A stretch of DNA of 64,000 nt from Flavobacterium sp. UBA7680. GTDB lineage: Bacteria; Bacteroidota; Bacteroidia; Flavobacteriales; Flavobacteriaceae. A program made the position numbers and the translations under genes. The notes under the pieces were generated by a model, which was given only the letters and a program-made list of their open reading frames with translations, was not told where the DNA came from and ran no database searches. Positions 17,044 through 25,344 of the stretch are shown here, piece after piece (within the stretch, counting starts at the first letter, position 1; each line of letters begins with the position of its first letter). The stretch covers positions 360,394-424,393 of the forward strand of contig NZ_DLHA01000019.1 of the NCBI RefSeq assembly GCF_002482975.1. Reading direction: 5' to 3'.

Positions 17044-17652
17044 TTAAAAAGCAAATTCTTCAACAGAAGATAAAGCTTTTGGCAAAGCATTTTCTGCAAA
17101 GTCAGGAATTGCGGTTCCTTCCACACGGAAAGTCGTAACATCTGTCATTCCCAAAAAGCCTAATACAGTTCGAAGATATGATTCAGAGAAATCGTAGCTT
17201 TTGTATGGACCTTCAGAAAATATAGCTCCGGAAGCAATTGACAAGTATACTTTTTTATCGGTAACTAATCCTTTTGCCCCTTCTGGACTATAGCTGAAAG
17301 TTTTTCCTGCTCTGGCAACCTGATCGATCCATCCTTTTAAAACTGCCGGAATTCCGAAGTTATATAAAGGCACTCCAATCACAATTACATCAGATTCTAA
17401 TAATGTTTTTATTGCGGCATCAGAATATTTCAATGCTTCTGTTTGTTCTGGCGTATGTGCTTCTGCAGGCGTATAAACGGCATTAATATGTGAACCTGTC
17501 AAATAAGGTAAAGGTGTCTGGGTAAGATCAAGTGTTTGTACTTCCGTTTCTGTTTGTGCTGACAATTTTTCAATAACAGCATTTGATAATTGATTACTAA
17601 ACGAAGTATCTCCGTTTGTACTAGTAATTATGCGTAGAATTTTTTGGCTCAT
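17044..17652 (-). CDS. azoR: FMN-dependent NADH-azoreductase family (AzoR-like) protein
   Basis: Flavodoxin-fold NAD(P)H:acceptor oxidoreductase of 202 residues, the normal AzoR length. Phosphate-binding N-terminal segment IITSTNGDTSFSNQLSNAV, middle motif VIGVPLYNFGIPAVLKGWID (the MYNFxxPxxLKxWID region), and the late GPYKSYDFSESYLRTVLGFLG motif of AzoR proteins. It reduces quinones, azo compounds or nitro compounds with FMN. It is divergent from an HxlR regulator whose probable operator lies between them (17711-17748). A TAAGTTTG -7 box at 17685-17678 precedes the gene, so the operator sits in its -33 region. Confidence 0.9.
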   Translation of the reverse strand: MSQKILRIITSTNGDTSFSNQLSNAVIEKLSAQTETEVQTLDLTQTPLPYLTGSHINAVYTPAEAHTPEQTEALKYSDAAIKTLLESDVIVIGVPLYNFGIPAVLKGWIDQVARAGKTFSYSPEGAKGLVTDKKVYLSIASGAIFSEGPYKSYDFSESYLRTVLGFLGMTDVTTFRVEGTAIPDFAENALPKALSSVEEFAF

Positions 17653-17677
17653 GATTTAAATTATTTGTTTTACGATA

Positions 17678-17685
17678 CAAACTTA
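17678..17685 (-). promoter_or_regulatory. -7 element of the azoR promoter
   Basis: TAAGTTTG on the minus strand matches TAnnTTTG and ends 25 bases before the start codon. No clear TTG is seen 17-23 bases upstream; that interval abuts the HxlR palindrome, as expected of a regulated promoter. Confidence 0.5.
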
Positions 17686-17710
17686 TCTACATTTGCTATC
17701 TCTTTTATAG

Positions 17711-17748
17711 TACTATCCTCAAGGATAGCGCTATCCTTGAGGATAGTA
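17711..17748. promoter_or_regulatory. Perfect 38-bp double palindrome, probable HxlR operator
   Basis: The 19-base arms TACTATCCTCAAGGATAGC and GCTATCCTTGAGGATAGTA are exact inverted repeats. Each arm is itself a near-palindrome, CTATCC-N4-GGATAG (17713-17728 and 17731-17746), so two dimer sites lie 18 bp apart centre to centre. It fills the azoR-hxlR promoter region and ends 11 bases before the hxlR ATG. Confidence 0.85.
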
Positions 17749-17759
17749 ATGTGATAAAT

Positions 17760-18149
17760 ATGGAAACAGAAGTAAAAGCAGTAGCAAAAACAAAAAGAAA
17801 AGACGATCAGGATTGCAGACCACAAGAATGTATGGCGGCTTTACTGCCTGTGAGAGATGCTTTAGAAGTTTTAAGTGGAAGATGGAAATTACCTATTTTA
17901 ATTGCTTTGTCTAACAGACCAAAACGTTTCAAAGAAATCTCTAAAGACATCAACGGAATTACGGACAAAATGCTTTCTAAAGAATTAAAAGATCTTGAAA
18001 TAAATAAACTTGTTACCAGAACAGTTTACGATACTTTTCCGCCAACGGTTGAATATTCACGCACCCAACACAGTCAATCTTTAGGAGATGTTATCATGGC
18101 TCTAAAAGATTGGGGAACTTTACACAGAAAAGAAATCATCGGCAAATAA
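17760..18149 (+). CDS. HxlR family transcriptional regulator
   Basis: Winged helix-turn-helix regulator of 129 residues. The HxlR core is clear: LEVLSGRWKLPILIALSNRPKRFKEI, ITDKMLSKELKDLE, then the wing VTRTVYDTFPPTVEYSRT. One Cys lies in the N-terminal part (DCRPQEC has two), as in redox- or electrophile-sensing HxlR proteins. An in-frame GTG at 17751 would add three residues, but the ATG at 17760 is more likely. It probably controls itself and the divergent azoR through the 38-bp palindrome. Confidence 0.92.
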   Translation: METEVKAVAKTKRKDDQDCRPQECMAALLPVRDALEVLSGRWKLPILIALSNRPKRFKEISKDINGITDKMLSKELKDLEINKLVTRTVYDTFPPTVEYSRTQHSQSLGDVIMALKDWGTLHRKEIIGK

Positions 18150-18171
18150 GAAGATTTAGCCTAAAGTATTT

Positions 18172-18300
18172 TTGCCACAGATTAAAAAGATTATAATGAT
18201 TAAAAAAAATACAAAATCTGCTTAATCTGCAACCCGAGCGACAGCGAACAGGCGAAGCAAATCTGCGTAAAAAAAACTTAGCGACTTAGTGCCTTTGTGG
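18172..18300. repeat. GCCACAGATTAAA-type dispersed repeat
   Basis: Noncoding A-rich stretch related to 12772-12925. It begins GCCACAGATTAAAAAGATTA and ends with a TTAGTGCCTTTGTGGC segment. The gap to the next gene also holds TAAATTTG (18365-18372), a possible -7 box for the sugar dehydrogenase. Confidence 0.5.
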
Positions 18301-18404
18301 CATTACCACTAAATCGATATCGTAAAGAAATTTTAGTAAACTAAATAATTATACAGAAAAAGTTTAAATTTGGTTACCCAAACCACTAAAAATTCTGAAT
18401 AATT

Positions 18405-21323
18405 ATGAGAAAAAATCTACAATTTAACATTAAAAACAAATTGCTTAGTCATCTAATAATAGCTTTTGCTTTATTGATTTCTTCGCAATCCTATTCACAA
18501 TACATCACGCAAAATGTTGCTCCTACTGCAGTTATCAAAGAAGGACTTTCGCTTGAACAATCTTCTGACGGAAGAATTTTTATAGCAGAACGCGGCGGTA
18601 TTGTAAAAGTGTTTCAAAACAACACCGTTACAAATGTATTTACCGTTCCTACCGTAACCGATAACGAACAAGGGTTACTTGGATTAACGCTGCATCCTAA
18701 CTTTGCAACAAACGGTTACATTTATGTTTTTTATTCTATACAACCAGCAGGAGAAACTGTGAGACATAGAATTGAAAGAATTAAAATTGACAATGCGAAT
18801 CAGGTAGTTAGCAGACAGGAAATCTTACTTTTAGAACCAATTGGCGCCGGATTTCATAATGGAGGAGATTTAAAATTCTTCAACGGATTTCTGTATGTAA
18901 CCGTTGGAGACAGCCAGCAAAATACCAATTCTCAGGATTTAGACACTTATAAAGGAAAAATTCTTCGTATTACAGAAGACGGACTACCAGCTCCGGGAAA
19001 TCCATTTTATGGAAGCGGTTCTGTACAAAGACAAAGCATCTGGGTTTACGGATTTAGAAACCCGTGGAGACTGGTTGCAAATCCTACTGCCAATAAATTA
19101 TTTGTTTTGGATGTTGGAACTTCATGGGAAGAAATTAATGAAATTAGCAATCCAACTATTCGCAATTATGCTTGGGGACATCCGCAGGGAGGTGATGGAA
19201 TGCAAACTGAAACCGATTTATTTACAAATCCAATATTTACCTACGCAACCGGAAGTATTGGAAATGCTTTAACTAATGGGGTTTTGTATAATCCAACAAT
19301 CTCACGTTATCCTAATTTACAGGGGAAATTCATTATTAAAGATTTTGTTCGAAATGCAATTCGCTGGTTTGATCCCAATGTTGCCAATCCCGTTTCAACT
19401 GAATTTTATTCGGCACCAGAACGTCAAGCACTTGGGATGATGTTAGGTAATGATGGATTCATTTATTACTGTGAATACGGAAATAACGGTTCTTTAATTA
19501 AATTAGACTATATAGCAACTGCTGCACCAACAATTGTAAATCATCCGGTTTCTCAAACTATAATGGAAACAGATCCGGTAACTTTTTCAGTTTCGGCAAG
19601 CGGAATAGGTTTAACCTATCAATGGCAGTTTAACAATGCTGATATTAACGGAGCAACCGGAGCAACTTATACAATTCCGAATGTAACAAATGCTAATGCA
19701 GGCGATTATAAAGTTATTGTAACCAATACAGCCGGAAATGTAACCAGTAATCCGGCAACATTAACTGTAAAACCATTCAGTAATAAACCAACGGTAACGA
19801 TTGTTTCTCCGCTTCCATCGTTAAAATGGAATGCTGAAGATGTTGTTCATTTTGAAGCTACAGCAACAGATGTTGAAGATGGAACTTTACCTGCAAGTGC
19901 ATTTTCGTGGAGTATTGATCTTTTTCACGAAGATATCCCTGGAGCCGGGCACTCGCATCCTGGTGCAAGTCCGCAAGGTGTAAAATCAGGAGACTTTACA
20001 GCTTCTAATCAAGGAGAAAAAACACCAAATGTGTGGTACAGATTTACTGTAAAAGTAACCGACAGCAATGGTTTAACCGCTACCACTTTTGTTGATATCA
20101 GACCTAATTTAGTTGATGTTACTGTGACAAGTTCGCCAGTTCCGCTTAACTTAGAATTCAATCAAAAACCAGTTACGGCGCCTTCTACAAAACAAGTTGT
20201 GGCAAATGCAGCGGCACAAACTTTAAATGCACCAACGCCTCAGTATATTGAAAATATTCGTTACGATTTTGACCATTGGAGTCAGGGCGGAGCGGCAAAC
20301 CAAACTTTTAAAGCGCCGGCAACAGGAACGATTACTTATACGGCATTTTATACAGCAACTACGCTTCAAAATGCTCCATATCAGGGATTATTTGCTCAGA
20401 TTCCGGGAATTATTGAAGCCGAAAATTATGATGTTGGTCCAGGTGCTTTTCTGGATAAAAACGGCGGCGGAGATAATGTATACAGAGCTGGTGACGGCGT
20501 AGGAACTGAAGCTTGTAACGAAGGCGGATTTAATCTTGCGTATGTAGCAAAAGATGAATGGCTGAAATATTCTGCAAGAGTAAGTACCAGCGGAAATTAT
20601 ACCATCAATTTAAGAGTATCTACACCTTATGCTAACCGAAAATTACATATTGAAGTAGACGGTGTAAATGTTACCGGAATTCTTAATATCCCAAATACAG
20701 GAGGTTTTCAGGCATGGCAGACAGTTGCTGTTCCTAATATTTCTTTAACGCAGGGTAATCATGTTATTACTTTATATTTTGATGAAAATGACACTAACGT
20801 AAACAAAATGGAATTTGTATTGTCTGGAATTACCAGCCCAGTAGCCGATTTTGAGTTTACACCACAAATGGGATGTGAAAATGAACCTGTTACTTTCACT
20901 TCTGTTTCTATTGGTACAATTGATAATTATTTATGGAATTTTGGAGCTGGCGCACAGCCTGCAACAGCAACCGGAGTTGGACCGCACACTGTAACTTATT
21001 CTACAGAAGGCGATAGTGAAGTTTCACTTACTGTAAGCAATTCTGAAGGAAGCAACACAAAAACAGTTACCTATATGGTTCACGACTGCCATCTTGGAGT
21101 TGAAAACCCAAATGCTGAACCAAATGCAATTGTAGTTTATCCAAATCCGTCAAAAGGAATATTTCATTTGTCAAAAGAACTGGAATGGACTGTGTTTTCT
21201 GCTGCGGGAAGTAAAATTAAACAAGGAAAAGGAAATGTAATTTCAATATCTGAACAAGCAACGGGAATTTATTTTATAAAAACTAATGCTTCGAGTAAAG
21301 CAATTCCAGTAAGTAAACAATAA
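18405..21323 (+). CDS. T9SS-exported PQQ-dependent sugar (sorbosone-type) dehydrogenase with Ig, CBM6 and PKD modules
   Basis: Modular secreted protein of 972 residues. After a signal peptide (to about 32) comes a six-bladed propeller of the glucose/sorbosone dehydrogenase family (about 40-365: EQSSDGRIFIAERGG, GLLGLTLHPNFATNGYIYV, GFRNPWRL). Then an Ig-like domain (about 378-455), a further beta domain (465-570), a carbohydrate-binding module-6-like domain (about 665-800, starting IPGIIEAENYD), a PKD domain (about 805-895) and a T9SS type A sorting domain (from VVYPNPSKGIFHL). It should be exported by T9SS and anchored or released at the surface, oxidising sugars with PQQ. No electron-acceptor gene is adjacent. 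Confidence 0.9.
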   Translation: MRKNLQFNIKNKLLSHLIIAFALLISSQSYSQYITQNVAPTAVIKEGLSLEQSSDGRIFIAERGGIVKVFQNNTVTNVFTVPTVTDNEQGLLGLTLHPNFATNGYIYVFYSIQPAGETVRHRIERIKIDNANQVVSRQEILLLEPIGAGFHNGGDLKFFNGFLYVTVGDSQQNTNSQDLDTYKGKILRITEDGLPAPGNPFYGSGSVQRQSIWVYGFRNPWRLVANPTANKLFVLDVGTSWEEINEISNPTIRNYAWGHPQGGDGMQTETDLFTNPIFTYATGSIGNALTNGVLYNPTISRYPNLQGKFIIKDFVRNAIRWFDPNVANPVSTEFYSAPERQALGMMLGNDGFIYYCEYGNNGSLIKLDYIATAAPTIVNHPVSQTIMETDPVTFSVSASGIGLTYQWQFNNADINGATGATYTIPNVTNANAGDYKVIVTNTAGNVTSNPATLTVKPFSNKPTVTIVSPLPSLKWNAEDVVHFEATATDVEDGTLPASAFSWSIDLFHEDIPGAGHSHPGASPQGVKSGDFTASNQGEKTPNVWYRFTVKVTDSNGLTATTFVDIRPNLVDVTVTSSPVPLNLEFNQKPVTAPSTKQVVANAAAQTLNAPTPQYIENIRYDFDHWSQGGAANQTFKAPATGTITYTAFYTATTLQNAPYQGLFAQIPGIIEAENYDVGPGAFLDKNGGGDNVYRAGDGVGTEACNEGGFNLAYVAKDEWLKYSARVSTSGNYTINLRVSTPYANRKLHIEVDGVNVTGILNIPNTGGFQAWQTVAVPNISLTQGNHVITLYFDENDTNVNKMEFVLSGITSPVADFEFTPQMGCENEPVTFTSVSIGTIDNYLWNFGAGAQPATATGVGPHTVTYSTEGDSEVSLTVSNSEGSNTKTVTYMVHDCHLGVENPNAEPNAIVVYPNPSKGIFHLSKELEWTVFSAAGSKIKQGKGNVISISEQATGIYFIKTNASSKAIPVSKQ

Positions 21324-21360
21324 TTTATTTTATAAGTTTAGAAAATAAGCTAAAATAATA

Positions 21361-21394
21361 AACCCCAATAGATTTTATCATCTATTGGGGTTTT
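21361..21394. terminator. Bidirectional terminator
   Basis: Perfect 13-bp stem AACCCCAATAGAT/ATCTATTGGGGTT with a 6-base loop and T/A tracts on both sides. It lies between the sugar dehydrogenase (+) and the S41 peptidase (-). Confidence 0.85.
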
Positions 21395-21431
21395 CAATTT
21401 ATTGGGGTAAAAACTTTGCCGTTTTAAAAGA

Positions 21432-22751
21432 TTAAACTTTATCTTTTTTATAAACTCTCTCTTGTCCGCTATGATAAATTCTTTTTATCGCTGTCAAAGA
21501 TTTTTTCTCGAAAACAATTTTTATACGATATTCATCTGTTCCATCAACCAGAAATAAATCTTTTTCAATTGGAGTCAGTAAAAGCGTAACGATATTATTC
21601 CATCTGTAATATAAATTATCCCCTTCATATACTAGTTCCGATTTTCCATATTTGCCTTGATATGATTTTAAAATAGCACTGTCAACATGCAATGGCTTTT
21701 GTCTGTTTTTAATAACCGGAATAAACCAATCAAGATTGTTTAATGAATCTTTATTTTTTAATGACAGATTTTTCAAGGCTAATAAATGAGACGTACTTAT
21801 TGCTTCTTCACTCTTACATGGAACATCAGGAATCACACCTTTTCCTTCAAAATCCAGATTGGTAACGGGATCTTTCACTTCGCCAAAAGGTATATTTACA
21901 GAAAAACCATTTGATATTCCTACACGGTTTATTGGATGTGCACCTCCAGCTGTTTTTTCGCCCACAATGGTTACACGTTTTAAATTTTGAAGCGAATAAC
22001 TCATCCACTCAGCAGCCGAAAACGTAACAGAACTTGTTAGAATATAGATGTCTATATCGGCCAAACGTTTACCTGGAACAGACGGAAGCAGCCACATTTC
22101 TCTTTCTATTTTTTTTCTGTTTTTCTCGTAATAATAATATTTATAAAGCGGTAATTCTTTATTCGAATAGAAATAACTGCTAATAAACTGCCCCATTTCC
22201 ATTGCTCCGCCATTATTTTTACGCAAGTCAATAATCAGCGCATCTGTATTATTTAAAAACTGCATAACAGAAGCTGCTGTTTCACTGCCAATTGCAGGAT
22301 CTTCAAAATAATCAAATGCCAAATAACCAATATTTCCTTCTAAAATACGTGCTTGCTGAAATCCGAAATTCTTGTTTTTTGCCTCAATTAATTCGGCAGC
22401 TTTGATTTTTTCCTGTGCTTTTTTATCTTCATTTTTTTGCAGAGGATCTGACCATTCCGGATCATACATTACTCTAAAATGTAAATCTTTGCTAACCTCT
22501 AAAAGATCCATAGTCAATTTTAAAGCAAATTCATTTGGCGTTATACTGTTTTTATAAACTCCTGCATTATAATTCTCTTTCAATTTTTTCTGAATACTTT
22601 CAATCGCATTCGGTCTAATGTAAAATTCTTCGAGTTCTTTACCCAGCGAATCGATAACTTGTTTTTTATTTAACTCCGTAAAATCAGGTTCTTTTTGTGC
22701 ATATACACCAATTGATAACAGCAGTAATATCAGATTTATAAGTTGTTTCAT
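21432..22751 (-). CDS. S41 family peptidase (C-terminal processing protease-like)
   Basis: Exported serine protease-like protein of 439 residues with a signal peptide (MKQLINLILLLLSIGVYAQ). The N-terminal helical bundle (about 25-110) is followed by the S41 catalytic core: ALIIDLRKNNGGAMEMGQFIS, then IYILTSSVTFSAAEWMSYSL (catalytic Ser in the SSVTFSAAE loop) and VGEKTAGGAHP. I see no PDZ domain, which groups it with the tail-specific-protease/interphotoreceptor-retinoid-binding-like secreted S41 enzymes. The MarR gene lies 5 bases upstream on the same strand, so the two form a self-regulated operon. Confidence 0.88.
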   Translation of the reverse strand: MKQLINLILLLLSIGVYAQKEPDFTELNKKQVIDSLGKELEEFYIRPNAIESIQKKLKENYNAGVYKNSITPNEFALKLTMDLLEVSKDLHFRVMYDPEWSDPLQKNEDKKAQEKIKAAELIEAKNKNFGFQQARILEGNIGYLAFDYFEDPAIGSETAASVMQFLNNTDALIIDLRKNNGGAMEMGQFISSYFYSNKELPLYKYYYYEKNRKKIEREMWLLPSVPGKRLADIDIYILTSSVTFSAAEWMSYSLQNLKRVTIVGEKTAGGAHPINRVGISNGFSVNIPFGEVKDPVTNLDFEGKGVIPDVPCKSEEAISTSHLLALKNLSLKNKDSLNNLDWFIPVIKNRQKPLHVDSAILKSYQGKYGKSELVYEGDNLYYRWNNIVTLLLTPIEKDLFLVDGTDEYRIKIVFEKKSLTAIKRIYHSGQERVYKKDKV

Positions 22752-22756
22752 CTTTA

Positions 22757-23194
22757 TTATTTTTTACAATTTGAAATTATTTTATGCAGTAATTTATCCA
22801 GTAATTCAATTTCGTCGAGTGATAATCCGTTCAGGGCAGTTTTTCGGTTTAGGTTAAAAACAGGCGTTAGCAAAACAATAGTTTCCCTGCCTTTTTCAGT
22901 AATTACAAGCTTTGATTTTCTTTTATCAATTTCATTTGCTTCTCTTATCAAATAATCTTTTTTGACCATTAATTCGATAATTCTGGTAACGGAAGCATTA
23001 TCCTTAAAAATTAATCTGGCTATTTCTATTTGAGAAATTTTTTCATTTTCATTTAAGATAATTAATACCAAACATTGATCAACCGTAATGTCACTTACTA
23101 CTTTCTCTATGTTTTTTTGGCAAACTTTCCTGTATTCTTTTATAGCCTGTTCTATGGTATAAAGAACTGTTCCTGTTGGATTTTTCTGCTTCAT
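22757..23194 (-). CDS. MarR family transcriptional regulator
   Basis: Winged-helix regulator of about 145 residues from the start at 23194 (MKQKNPTGTVLYTIEQ). MarR features: EKISQIEIARLIFKDNASVTRIIELMVKKDYLIREANEIDKRKSKLVITEKG contains the recognition helix and the wing with its D-x-R-K/R motif. An in-frame ATG at 23242 is rejected: the promoter -7 element (23237-23230) lies downstream of it. Two identical palindromic operators overlap that promoter, implying autoregulation together with the S41 peptidase. Confidence 0.9.
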   Translation of the reverse strand: MKQKNPTGTVLYTIEQAIKEYRKVCQKNIEKVVSDITVDQCLVLIILNENEKISQIEIARLIFKDNASVTRIIELMVKKDYLIREANEIDKRKSKLVITEKGRETIVLLTPVFNLNRKTALNGLSLDEIELLDKLLHKIISNCKK

Positions 23195-23217
23195 TTTAAG
23201 CCATTTACATTTAAATT

Positions 23218-23262
23218 TATTTGATATATCAAATATATACAATTATTTGATATATCAAATAA
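23218..23262 (-). promoter_or_regulatory. Promoter embedded in twin MarR operators
   Basis: Two palindromes share the core ATTTGATATATCAAAT (23218-23235, 18 nt; 23243-23262, 20 nt), with centres 26 bp apart. On the minus strand the upstream palindrome supplies TTTG (23259-23256) and, after 18 bases, the downstream one supplies TATATTTG (23237-23230). Repressor binding would cover both promoter boxes. Confidence 0.85.
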
Positions 23263-23413
23263 AATATTTTATACAACAAGCAGTCAGATTTTGATTCTCA
23301 GGAAATAACAATTTTCTATTTATTTGAATCAAAAGAGTTTTCTCAAGAAGAATACTTTCCATTTTTGCGGGTTATATTTGTAGTTAACTATACCAATACA
23401 ATACCACGCAATT

Positions 23414-24871
23414 ATGAGAAAAAGTCTAATGCTGCTTTTAGTAGTAATTCCATTCATTAGCAGTAAAATAACCGCCCAAAGCAAAAGCCAAAAACCCAAT
23501 ATTGTTATTATCAATATGGATGATATGGGTTACGGAGATACGGAACCTTACGGAATGACGGGAATCCCAACTCCGCACTTTAATCAGGTAGCGAAAGAAG
23601 GAATGCGTTTGACTAATTTTAACTCGGCTCAAGCTATTTGTACGGCATCGAGAGCGGCATTATTGACAGGATGTTACCCAAACCGAATTGGAATGTCGGG
23701 AGTATTGCTTCCGGGAGCAAAACATGCCCTTAATCCAAAAGAAGAAACGATTGCTTCACTTTTGAAAAAATCAGGCTATAAAACGGCTAATTACGGCAAA
23801 TGGCATTTAGGAAATAATTTGCCATACTGGCCAACAAATTATGGATTTGATGAGTTTTTCGGGATTCCGTATTCTCATGATGTATGGCCAATTGATTACG
23901 ATGGCTATTCATTAGTAACCGATCCTAAAGATCTGCGTTCTACCTTTCCTCCTCTTCCATTAATCAGCAATACGACTATTGTAGATACTATTAAAAACAT
24001 TAAAGAAGCTTCTAAATTAACCACACTTTTTACAGAGAAAGCAGTTGGTTTTATCAAAAAAAACAAAAAACAGCCGTTCTTTTTATATCTCACACATCCT
24101 TTGCCGCACGCACCTTTAGCAGTTTCAGACAAATTTAAAGGCAAAAGTGATTTAGGTTTATTTGGAGATGTTATTATGGAAATTGACTGGTCTATAGGCG
24201 AAATATTAAAAACTTTAGACCAAGAAGGACTGACTAAAAATACGGTGGTAATTATAACCAGCGATAACGGCCCGTGGCTCTTTTTTGGTGACAACGCAGG
24301 ATCATCAGGAGGTTTTAAAGAAGGAAAATCAACTACTTGGGAAGGAGGAACCAGAGTTCCGTTTTTGATTCGCTGGCCCGGAAAAATAGAAGCCGGAACT
24401 GTAAACGGATCTCTTATGACGAATATGGATCTTTTACCAACAATTGCCGACATAACCAAATCTGCTTTACCCGAAAATAAAATCGATGGTCTGGATTTTC
24501 TTTCGTTACTGACCGGAAAAACGAATAAAGGCCCTAGAGATACTTTCTATTATTATTTTGGTGTAGGAAGCAATAATCTTGAAGCCATTCGATACAAACA
24601 CTGGAAACTGGTTTTTCCGCACAAAAGCACATCATACAATAAAAATCTTCCCGGAAAAGGTGGTTTGAGAGGCAAAGGCGCAGTAGTTGAAGTTCCGCTT
24701 GCTTTGTATGATCTGGCGCATGATCCGGGTGAAGTTCGCGATGTTCAGGAATTATATCCTGAAGTTGTAGCACAAATTCAAAAAATAGCCGAAACGGCAA
24801 GAGAAGATCTTGGTGATGATTTGAATAATAAAGTCGGAAAGAATGTTAGGAAACCTGCAATTGTTGAATGA
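23414..24871 (+). CDS. Secreted sulfatase (arylsulfatase family)
   Basis: Sulfatase of 485 residues with a signal peptide (to about residue 21). The formylglycine site is Cys76 in ICTASRAALLTG, of Cys type (CxASR, commonly CxPSR). Metal ligands appear in INMDDMGYGD (Asp36/37), the HLG motif is YGKWHLGNN, and the second metal site is ITSDNGPW. Activity needs formylglycine generation; no maturase gene is in the window. The substrate is unknown; no polysaccharide locus genes are beside it. A TATATTTG box at 23373-23380 is a likely -7 element. Confidence 0.93.
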   Translation: MRKSLMLLLVVIPFISSKITAQSKSQKPNIVIINMDDMGYGDTEPYGMTGIPTPHFNQVAKEGMRLTNFNSAQAICTASRAALLTGCYPNRIGMSGVLLPGAKHALNPKEETIASLLKKSGYKTANYGKWHLGNNLPYWPTNYGFDEFFGIPYSHDVWPIDYDGYSLVTDPKDLRSTFPPLPLISNTTIVDTIKNIKEASKLTTLFTEKAVGFIKKNKKQPFFLYLTHPLPHAPLAVSDKFKGKSDLGLFGDVIMEIDWSIGEILKTLDQEGLTKNTVVIITSDNGPWLFFGDNAGSSGGFKEGKSTTWEGGTRVPFLIRWPGKIEAGTVNGSLMTNMDLLPTIADITKSALPENKIDGLDFLSLLTGKTNKGPRDTFYYYFGVGSNNLEAIRYKHWKLVFPHKSTSYNKNLPGKGGLRGKGAVVEVPLALYDLAHDPGEVRDVQELYPEVVAQIQKIAETAREDLGDDLNNKVGKNVRKPAIVE

Positions 24872-24938
24872 GTTTTTTGTGAAATGTAAAAATATGCCAC
24901 AAAGTCTCTAAGTCGCAAAGGTTTTTTTCTCATTTTTA

Positions 24939-25038
24939 TGTCATTTCGACGAAGGAGAAATCGCACTAGAAGCTCGACAAAGATTGGCGATTCCCTTTGT
25001 AGATTCACGAGTGCGATTTCTCCTTCTTCGAAATGACA
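24939..25038. repeat. Palindromic repeat family B, copy 1
   Basis: A 100-bp element whose 29-base arms (24939-24967 and 25010-25038, beginning TGTCATTTCGA) are inverted repeats with one mismatch. The loop contains ACAAAGATTGGC, shared with the copy nested at 30776-30887. It occupies part of the 473-base gap 24872-25344. Confidence 0.8.
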
Positions 25039-25064
25039 AACAATACGCTTTAGAATATAAAATC

Positions 25065-25252
25065 AATTGCCTCCAGCTTTAGCTGGAGGTCTATATTTAG
25101 ATAACAAAAAGGCTTTAGCCAAACTTTACTAGTTCGGCTAAAGCTTTTTTCTTTGCTTATATTTCTCCATCCAGCTAAAGCTGGACGCTATTGAATATTT
25201 TTTTTTAAACTAAAAATTTTGTTTACACCTAACTAAAGCTGGACGCAATTGA
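25065..25252. repeat. Palindromic repeat family C (CCAGCTTTAGCTGG), copy 1
   Basis: The left arm 25065-25090 (AATTGCCTCCAGCTTTAGCT and on) is identical to that of the copy at 51501. It includes an inner pair GGCTTTAGCC/GGCTAAAGC. The right arm is degenerate and followed by two CTAAAGCTGGACGC half-copies (to 25193 and 25252). The rest of the gap to 25344 is A-rich with a GCCACAGATTAAAA-like remnant; no gene. Confidence 0.75.
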
Positions 25253-25344
25253 ATATTATCTTAAACAAAAATCTTTTTAATCCTTTTAATCTGTGGCTAA
25301 AAAAATAAAAAAAATTAGTGCCTTCGAGCCTTAACGGCATAACC

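Noticed and set aside
23194..23242. Longer MarR start at 23242
   Set aside because: This codon lies upstream of the mapped -7 box and between the operators, so it would not be transcribed.
23905..24459. 184-codon open frame opposite the sulfatase
   Set aside because: Antisense to the conserved sulfatase core; no domain, promoter or start context.
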